Shown piece after piece: positions 56,201 to 64,000 of a DNA stretch of 64,000 nucleotides. The stretch spans positions 1,649,292 to 1,713,291 of the forward strand of contig SSBO01000014.1 of assembly GCA_005281725.1 (NCBI GenBank), in the 5' to 3' direction. Positions within the stretch are counted from its first letter, which is position 1, and every line of letters starts with the position of its first letter. The translations under genes and the position numbers were made by a program. This DNA comes from Wuchereria bancrofti (taxonomy: Eukaryota; Nematoda; Chromadorea; Rhabditida; Onchocercidae). The notes beneath the pieces were generated by a model. The model saw only the letters and a program-made list of their open reading frames with translations, was not told the origin of the DNA and did no database searches.

Positions 56201-59200
56201 TTTCGAACTGCTCACGAAGTTCAAATGATGCATTACACATTTCCACGATATAGCTTTCGCATTGGCCTTTCAAGAAACAATCCAACAAAACACCGACACC
56301 ATTACTGAAAAATGAAAAAAAAGAACAATACCTTTTCACTCATTTCGATTATTATAATATAGCAAAAGGTGTAGCTTTTTCCATCAACATCCTATTATGA
56401 TGTTGCAACTTTAACTTTCCTGATTACGAAAAATAAGCTTCATTTGGACAAGGATCTTTGGACCTGATCAGGAAGCATATATGAAATGTCCTTTTAATTA
56501 ATTCACATACTGCAAAAAGCTACCATCCAACAGATTAATTAATTCGATATCCCATTATCTAAAATGGAAAAATCCGAGGTTTTATTATAGTTCTAACCTT
56601 CCTGCTAGTTGTCGTCCAATTCGTTTCGTACCTTTATATCGGACAAAACGACAAATTAATTGTAAGATAGTTTGCTGTATTTCACGTCCAAACGTCTCTG
56701 CCATTTCTTTCGTTCGATATAATAAATTACCCAGGTAGAGACCAACATTTGACAATAACAAACGCTAAAAAACGACATACTTTTGGTATTTTTCAAATCT
56801 TTAGAAGCCTAAATAAAAAAAAAATGAAATAACATAATGGGAGTAACATCAAATTTAGTTATAAAGACTTAAATTCCCTTCAACATTTGCCCTATTTTTG
56901 CATATTCTGTTGTGGACGTAGTTTTAGCACAAGGAAAAAGGAATTTTTCCGTTCTTAAGTAAAAACAACCTACAACGTAATGAATATGAAACTAGGTTGA
57001 TAAAATTTTAAATCTATAGTGCTGATCATCAGAGAATGGTTTTCACTGTTAGAAAGTGTAATACATTGTTCTGCTTCATCATGACGATAACATTACTCTT
57101 TCAATCATTTGTGGCATTGTAAACCAAATAAACAGGTCATACTTAGCTTTCTTTCGTTAAAAATTTAAGCAACGATAATTCATTTATTTTATGTCAAATT
57201 AGCAAATTCCTTTTCATTTTTTTCCACCAACTGAAATATGCTATTTTTGAATAGTTAAGACATTTATTTTCACTCCGTACCACGCAGAACTATTGAACGC
57301 CATGCCTCTTTCAGTAAAGTGCGTAGCGCAAATCGTCGGCCGTTCGCGTCGTGTGCTGCTTTCTTCCATGGGGAGAATATTTTGCATTTGCGAAGTTTGG
57401 AGACATATACTTAGAGTTTGATAATTGGGATTTATATTTAAATTTAGGTTCTAAACTAAGACTTAAACTTAAATTTTGCAGCTTAAATGTAAGCTAATTA
57501 AAATATATATCTCAGATCCAGCTTTAGAATTACGAAAAAGAAATAATATAGTCCATTATTCGCAGGACTGATCGACATTTTTAACAAAGAATAAGTCGTT
57601 AACTAAGCAGACAGTAGAAAGCTAACTTATTAAAGAATCAGATAAAGTTGGAGAGGAACATATGGTGTTAGATTGATAAGTCTAAATATGTCAGTAAATT
57701 TTTTGCTCCTGGAGGGACAAATAATCTCTTTCTTACAAACCTAAACAATATTACATTAATTTATATTAAAATACTTCGTTAGATATATAAAAATATTTTA
57801 ATGTTTAAGACATAAGTGATATAGTGTTAAGTCGTTATTAAACATCGAGTAAATCAATTTCATTGCTCTACAATTATTTTTTTTTTTTTGAACTGTTTGA
57901 ATTGGACTACTCAGATTTGATTTCTAGAGTTCATTTAGTTGAATGACTGAAAGCAAGCAGAGTGATGTGTTGAAAGGTGGTCATGCACCGGCCGAAAAAA
58001 TCGCTGGTGGTGTACGAAGAACTCGAAAAGCTCGACTTAGTTCGGAATCCGAAAGAAATCAGAAGAAATTGGAAGGACAAGATCCATCACAAGAGGATTA
58101 CGGCAATGAATCAGAAGAACAGTCAAAAAATGTACTCGCACGTAGCGGTCTAGTTGCGAAGGTGATGCAGTTTAGTCGTTTTCTTTATGTTTGAAGATTT
58201 CTTCGTACATATCAATTTACCTCATCAATGGATTATTTATTGTCCCTATCGCAAGTGTAGTACTTATTATTGTACAAACAATAAGAAAATACTTCCCGAG
58301 TTAACATATTGTTTTCCAGACAAATAAAGATTATCCAGAAGAAGCAATTCGCGCTTATCATGATAAGCAGATACAACAGCTTCACAAGTCAACAAAACCG
58401 AATATAACTCTATTCCAACCTATCAAACAATAAAGAAATTACAGCATGTACTTTAAAGATCTAACAGCTATTTTGATTATCTAACACTATCTTATTTTCA
58501 CTACACCACATTCCACATTGACGAAAGCATAAGACATTTGAGGATTTGTTACAGAAGTTAAAAGTGGGATCAAAGAACTGCTTTAAGCTATTGTATTGAA
58601 TAATACTGGGATGTAAGGATTTACAACATGATAAGAAGAGAAGTAGAAATACTAATACATGAAAAAAGAATGGTGATGCATATTTACCCGAAAATTAGAC
58701 ATATTTCCTGAGATCATGATTAAGAACTGCTTGATGATGATGCTAAGGGATAAGATGATTTGTCCTTCTTTTCATTCCCTTTCCTTCTTTTTTTTTATAA
58801 ATGTACACATTTGATTTTAATTGTAAGCTCCTTTAAAGAGTTTCTTTATAAGAAATATTTTTCATGTAAATTTAATTAGTATTTTACCTTTCATTTTACA
58901 AATATCCCCTATGCTGGTTGCTTTGGTATATTAATCAGGAAATAAATATTCCTCAAAAATCTTATTTATTTTTCACGTATTAAGACTGGTCATCAAAGTC
59001 AAGCCACTTCGGTATTCAGTACATTATGGCGTAAGTTCCGGATCACTAAACGCTTTTTATGTCTTCCTTTATACTTATAGGGATGGTTTCAACAATACTT
59101 GACCATTGACACCAAAAACGACATTCGTACTTACCAGTCCACACATACTGTGGAAGAGGAAGAGCTATACTTTGCAGTATTCATCGATTTTAAATCCTCA

Positions 59201-61494
59201 TAGGTAGGATTTTAAATCAGATCACAAATTTCGTCAGAAAGTGATCTTGCTTCTCAAATTCATAGAAAATGAATTGAATTACAAGTGTTATGGATTGAAG
59301 CACTACATGTCAATCTAAGGAAACATATTCATATCATGCTCCTAATATTCCTAAAAATCCGCTAGTTTTCATCCAGTGACTTTTTTTTTTGAAGATCTGA
59401 TCGACCGGGAAATTGATATCTTAATCAATTTCCCACTCTTATGCTGTTATGTGTCTATCATTTCAGTTAAAAATAAAGCGCGATGCTTCTATAACTGGCT
59501 TTGAAAAATAATGAACTTACTTTGATACCACTTTTGTTAACTGCTAGAAAATTTGCTGCTCTGAGGGCCAATTTCGCCACTTCATTTACTTCATGATCAA
59601 TCGCCATTGCTATACGATCCACCAAATGGGTATTTTCGGCAATTAATTCCATACATCGTTGATCTGTTGCAACACTACATATCAAACGAAACACTTCGCA
59701 TTTTGTCTCCATTGGTACCTTCGGACCACTTTCCAACAAGCGAACTAAATTTTTAAAATTTCGCGAAATTAATCGGAATCTATGAAAGAACTTAGAAGAC
59801 ACTGCACATTTTGTATGATTAGCATTTTTGTATAATTGTTTCCCTTAATTTCCCACCAGTATTTTCCATTCGCTGTTATATTTATCCATATCTGGAACAA
59901 ATATTAACTCTAAACAGACATCCAGTAAAACTACCAACTTCAAGCTTGCAAATATGTCTGGGATTTTTTCTATTTTAGAAGGTATGCATCATTTTATCCA
60001 CAACATCAAGAATATAACAAACTAAAGCACTTCAAATTTAAGTAATGATTAATTAAATAAGCTAAGATTCAAATATACCTGCAATATTCGCAAAGTTCCC
60101 GGGTGGTTCAGCTAGCTGCAATGTTTCAATAATAGAAAGTTAGTTTTGAAGTATAAGGGGCTTAAATTTCAAAAAATTGATCAAGCTCATGAAATTCACA
60201 TAATAAAAATTGCAGCCAACCTCCGAGCATAAAGACGGTACAATCTCATAGATATTTGTCAAAACACACAAAACATCATTTAGAATCTGCAACCATTGCG
60301 GCCTGCAAATGAAAAAACTTTCATTAGTATATTAACACCATGCAAAGTACTACGCACTTAACACTAACACTTCCATTAACACTATGTTTTTAAGTATATG
60401 CAAGCTTAATAACAAATGTACCTGATGTAATTTTAACGGAAGAAAATAAACTCAAGAATTCTTAATTCTACCAATTGTATCAGTTTTCCTCGTATTTTAA
60501 TCGCATTTCAAAGCATAGTTGCAAGACAATAAAGGCTTTTTTCTTTCATTACTGATGGAAGCAAACATGAACATAAGAATTGAAGCAAAAAAAAACTTTG
60601 AAATATTCAAGAACTAAATTTGGATTATACAATGATAAATATCGCATTTTTTTTTTGGGAATTTATTTCAACGAAATTATAAAAATTATAATCATAATAT
60701 AAGATTGGTTCTTTGAAGTGATTATATTATAGTATTCTTCCGAATCGTTCCGACTTATGTTTCTTAATACTGTTCTTTTTGGCAGCTTACATAGAAAAAA
60801 AAAAACTTACTCGTCATCAAAATTTTGCAAGGAACATTTCCACAGGACAGTCATCAGTGTAACCCCGATTCGTGGAAATTCTTTTGCTTTTAATTTTAGT
60901 GCATCGACCTTTTTTATTTCCTAAATATTTATATAATTTGTATTAATAAATTGGCATTTTGAACTATGTTTTGTTAAACACGTCTTACTTTTGAAATATT
61001 GACTTAACTATGGCGGACAAAATAACTCCTCAATTCCATCAACTATAACGGACAAAATATCACATGATGTGTAACAATATGTCAGTTTAAACATGTTAAT
61101 CCCTTATAATGATATAATGCCTTCTTCAATATTATTTATCATAGTACCGAGGAATTCAATTAAAATCCAGAATCCGAATTAATCTTAAAGATAATGATAG
61201 AAAATTCAAACTTGTTTCGCTAATTTTCTACAATGACCTAACTCATCATTGATTAATCAAAGAATTCGATTTAACTCGAAGACCTATTCGAACACAGATA
61301 ATTGCTAGGTTATTCATTGAATTTATTAGTAATTATTTGGGTGATTCTCATTCTTATGATGGATGCTAAACAAAAACGTGAGCGACCTTCAAATTCAGCA
61401 GGATATTCTTAATTTGTTTCAGATCATTTCCCAAAAGTATCGTCTCTGTCCTATCTAGCTCCTCCGTTCTTCGCCGTTTCGGCTTCGATGCCAT
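50223..61494 (-). CDS. Armadillo-repeat and BTB/POZ protein, ARMC5-like
   Basis: Twenty exons, about 978 residues: 61494-61387, 60920-60811, 60302-60221, 60115-60079, 59801-59521, 57362-57281, 56764-56598, 56304-56121, 55939-55830, 55599-55485, 54879-54797, 54704-54555, 54179-54042, 53507-53335, 52902-52726, 52431-52257, 52061-51789, 51309-51142, 50800-50628, 50373-50223. After a basic N-terminus (KPKRRR) come helical armadillo-type repeats (about 120-440), for example LVRLLESG and EVAKLALRAANFLAV. A Ser/Pro-rich linker (SPSQSPPPG) precedes a second helical part. The BTB region (about 775-870) reads CLCEGSEYFRGMFGSGFSEQ, then a BACK-like tail (LSDRYLCTGISSKLL). ARM plus BTB at this length matches ARMC5, a CUL3 adaptor; the orthology is inferred. 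Junctions 57281/56764 and 55485/54879 are not phase-consistent as written, so a small exon or different splice site is missing. The DAP1 gene lies in the 59520-57363 intron. Confidence 0.82.
57928..58946 (+). other. Transcription unit of nested DAP1 gene
   Basis: TTTCTAG ending at 57927 is a plausible trans-splice acceptor 15 bp before the DAP1 ATG. AATAAA at 58941-58946 could be its polyadenylation signal; an AATAAA that overlaps the stop codon (58429-58434) is too early. The whole unit would fit in the 59520-57363 intron of the opposite-strand ARM/BTB gene. Confidence 0.45.
57943..58433 (+). CDS. dap-1: Death-associated protein 1 (DAP1) homologue
   Basis: Two exons (57943-58161 and 58320-58433) encode 110 residues, close to the 102 of mammalian DAP1. 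The DAP signature is present: KGGHAPAEKIAGGVRR at residues 11-26, an acidic/charged middle, ARSGLVAKTNKDYPEEAIRA across the splice junction (like the family's ARG-K-DFPP-A block), and a C-terminal HDKQIQ...FQPIKQ tail. DAP1 is a small, proline-poor-to-rich, largely disordered cytosolic protein. In mammals it is a target of mTOR and a negative regulator of autophagy. The second exon starts after GTTTTCCAG. The gene lies wholly inside an intron of the opposite-strand ARM/BTB gene. Family assignment is good; function in this organism is inferred. Confidence 0.88.
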
Positions 61495-63560
61495 TAGCAC
61501 ATATACCCTGAAAATGGTTAATATTATGAATTTTAAAATATGATACAATCCAAAAGGACGCATGCAATGTCGAGAACGTCAAGTAAGCGTTCATGTGGAA
61601 GTACTTGACGAGAGCTCATTGACGAGAATAAAAAAAATTACAAAACGAGAACGTGAATGCAAGCATGTGAGTTTACGAGAGAGGGAAAGAATATTTCAAA
61701 ATTTCCTGCAATATATGAATATGCTAATAATGTAACATAGCACTAATAGTGTTACATAAAAGTCGAATAATAGTGTTACATAAAAAAGTCGATGAAGTGC
61801 AGTAGATGATCGCGAGAAAAGTGCAGGACAGTATGTGTAAGAGTGCATTGCTACTGACTGTCAAATTGAGTGCACTTTCATGACGTGGACAAAATAAATC
61901 CTATTGTAAGTTTCAATATTTAAACCAAAAATGCCAAAGGCCAAAGTTTTTTGATAACTAAAAATGTAACAGGAGAAATAAACAAGGGCGTGAAGAATGT
62001 TTATGCTACGGAAACGACGTTTATAAAACATGCCGCGAATTTTATACAAAATACTGGGAGTTATAAATTTGGACTTCAAAAACTTTAAACAAGAATAACA
62101 TCACATTAAATAAATGAATTCAAATATTCCGGGAACTTATGAAATTTAAAAAATTGCATGCTGTTGTATTAAGGGGTTGTATAAAAAATTAAGACAAAAG
62201 CAGTGTAGTGCAAAAGCATTAATGAAAACATATGTTTACGTTGCAGTTCATCTGTAAACTTCGTGCAAATCATAGTCTTGAAGTGAAGTACGCACACGTG
62301 GGAAACGGAACTGAGAACTATGAGTACAAGCACAGAATGGAAGAACTCAAGAAATGATTTCAAAATGACTGCACAAGAATTTTCAAATGTGTGTGTGCAC
62401 GAATTTGCACGCATACTTACTGCACTAACTACTACTGTTGTCGTTGTCCCACTTCCCGACTTACAGCATGCATGCACTAGCAGACATATGCACGTGCACT
62501 CAACGTGCAATTACCAGTGCTCTGTGCGTGTACCCATACATACCAACATATACCACATACGTTCGTTAAAATATGTAGTCCTACGAAACTGTCTGTCTCC
62601 ACGCACACGTATACACACGTGCAGACATGCACACACCCACACGGACGCGTCTACAATGCATTTGCATTGGCTTATCGATCGCATTCGGGACGACACACCG
62701 CCTCCTCGCACACACACACACACCCACACACACACAGGGAGCACGGACTGCGGTCGAATTCGAATTACCGCCGAACAGCCGCGACGCGAGACATGTATTT
62801 GCACTGGGTGCTGTGCGTCGCGTCCCTGTATGATATGCGCGAATTGTCGAGTCGTGCGTGTTTTGTGGTTGTCGTTTACTACTTGCGTGTACTGTGGGGT
62901 TTTATGGCGTGAACTTGACGTGAACATCATAGAAAGTTAAGGCAATGAGACAGCATTTGAACGGGAAAGTTGGCTTCATGCGAGCGAGTGAATTAGCAAA
63001 CCAGAGAATGCTGGCGGAGCCGTTTAATTTTGTCAGTTTACCGCATGTACGTAAGGGTACGTAAGGACGAGTTTGTTAGGTGGGATTATAGTGATGCTGC
63101 AAACAGTACTATAACAAATATTCAATGATGACAGTCAGGGTAAGATCCCCGCAATCATGGGAATTTGTGAGGAGATTCACCTAATATCAATCTTAATTCG
63201 TTAATCGGTGGTGATAGAGAGTGGCGAGTACAGTAAAGCATTTGTATTATACTTACTTTCATCGTAGCTTAATTGACATTTCTTATAGTTAATCGAACCG
63301 TACAGTCATAATTTCAGGCTCTTTTACATCATAATTGGGTAATTTATTGCAGTGTAACTATTGGTGGTGAAAATTATTTTTTGAAAAACGATGTAAGGAT
63401 CTGCTAGTGAATATAAGAGACATATGAGATTTTATTGTGCTTCATTGATATGATATGGGATATGATCTTAGAACTTAGAAAACTATAACATACTGGAATA
63501 AGTTTAGAATTTTTCTTTTTCTGTTTTTTTTTTTTTTTTTTTTGCAGGAAGAATACCACC
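61495..63560. other. Divergent upstream region between ARM/BTB gene and the 63561 gene
   Basis: TTTTCAG (minus, 61514-61508) 13 bp before the ARM/BTB ATG is a likely trans-splice acceptor. The region continues AT-rich to about 62280, then changes sharply into a GC- and CpG-rich, CA-repeat patch (62450-62900), then returns to AT-rich. CACGTG occurs at 62295, 62491 and 62616. The long overlapping frames at 62320-62940 are judged non-coding. A noncoding first exon of the downstream gene may lie here. Confidence 0.5.
62450..62900. promoter_or_regulatory. GC/CpG-rich island with CA-repeat runs, candidate promoter
   Basis: This is the most CG-dinucleotide-rich stretch in the window, with GACGCGT, CCGCGACGCGAG and GCGTCGCGTCCC, and (CA)n runs at 62628-62640 and 62709-62735. 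It lies between two divergent transcription units. Promoter role is inferred from composition and position only. Confidence 0.4.
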
Positions 63561-63713
63561 ATGAGCGGAGTGAAGCGTAAAGCATGCGTGAGAGAGGAAA
63601 TATCACCAGTCATCCCAAGGAAACATGGACGACGTTCTCGTAATGTTAGGGAAGAATTGGATGATGTAATGTCCTTCTTACATTCATTTTGTATGATAAT
63701 TATAAACGATTAG
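63561..63713 (+). CDS. Start of an unrecognised gene (partial, runs off window)
   Basis: A long T run and TGCAG end at 63545. Then GAAGAATACCACC leads into an ATG in a good initiation context. The frame encodes 35 basic residues (MSGVKRKACVREE ... KHGRRSRNVREELDD) up to a GTAATG donor at 63666. If unspliced it would stop at 63711-63713 after 50 residues. Basic RK-rich composition suggests a nuclear protein, but I do not recognise the family. The acceptor just upstream could be for cis-splicing from a noncoding exon or for trans-splicing. The remaining 290 bp to the window end look like intron. Confidence 0.45.
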   Translation: MSGVKRKACVREEISPVIPRKHGRRSRNVREELDDVMSFLHSFCMIIIND

Positions 63714-64000
63714 TCATTTATTTGTTATCCAACAAATTTGATTCAAGAGGATAGTACTGGGATGCATGTTTGCCGTTCAAGTAAATGAATTATATAAGTG
63801 ATGTTGATTTCATTTGTTAAAGAGTTCATTTATTTGAGATGTAACCAGTTAAAATAATTATAAAAACATTGAGCAGACTTGAGTTTCTGATAGTGGTAAT
63901 GCGCTCTTTAAACTTTGTGTTTTCACACAATATGCAAAGCTATTTATGTCAATTAAAACTAAACATTATAGACTTTCCGCCAGTAATAAATTGTTAAGTA

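Noticed and set aside
62320..62940. 206-codon plus frame and overlapping 135/139-codon frames as a gene
   Set aside because: Low-complexity His/Thr/Cys/Arg-rich translation of CA repeats and GC-rich DNA; three frames open at once argues for composition, and no family is recognised.

Overview
The window is nuclear DNA of a nematode, most likely a spirurid/filarial (clade III) species. This rests on very AT-rich intergenic DNA, genes split into many exons by introns of roughly 150-800 bp with (T)nTTTCAG or TTTTAG acceptors, an EF-2 and ribosomal protein L32 that read like nematode orthologues, and TTTCAG-like acceptors just upstream of several start codons, as expected for spliced-leader trans-splicing. 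The species call is inference. No bacterial, viral or transposon-encoded gene was recognised.

Layout. 46-9280 (-): a five-exon gene for a small secreted, cysteine-rich, probably GPI-anchored three-finger/Ly6-like protein with a 5.2 kb first intron. 9281-20525: gene-poor AT-rich DNA with a ~330 bp TGAA array, a degenerate ~20 bp tandem repeat and a duplicated short repeat. 20526-21643 (+): ribosomal protein L32. 22538-27588 (-): a 14-exon claspin (Mrc1-type fork mediator) gene. 28231-33657 (+): a 14-exon EF-2 gene whose first coding exon is only the ATG, head to head with claspin across a 642 bp promoter carrying paired CACGTG boxes. 36075-42453 (+): a 16-exon signal-peptide-peptidase-like aspartyl protease with an N-terminal PA domain. 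47138-49889 (+): GINS subunit PSF2. 50223-61494 (-): a 20-exon armadillo plus BTB protein resembling ARMC5, with a complete DAP1 gene (57943-58433, +) inside one of its introns. 62450-62900: an anomalous GC/CpG-rich, CA-rich patch. 63561 to the window end (+): the probable start of an unrecognised gene.

The genes do not form one pathway, but two are replisome factors (claspin and PSF2, about 20 kb apart) and two are translation genes (L32 and EF-2). Exon phases sum to whole codons for every named multi-exon gene. Two junctions of the ARM/BTB gene are unresolved, and one SPP-like micro-exon was placed mainly by phase. I found no candidate for a wholly new biological system. The items most worth checking are the Ly6-like protein, the nested DAP1 gene, the shared claspin/EF-2 promoter, the ACGTA motif clusters and the 19-bp perfect hairpin between converging genes.
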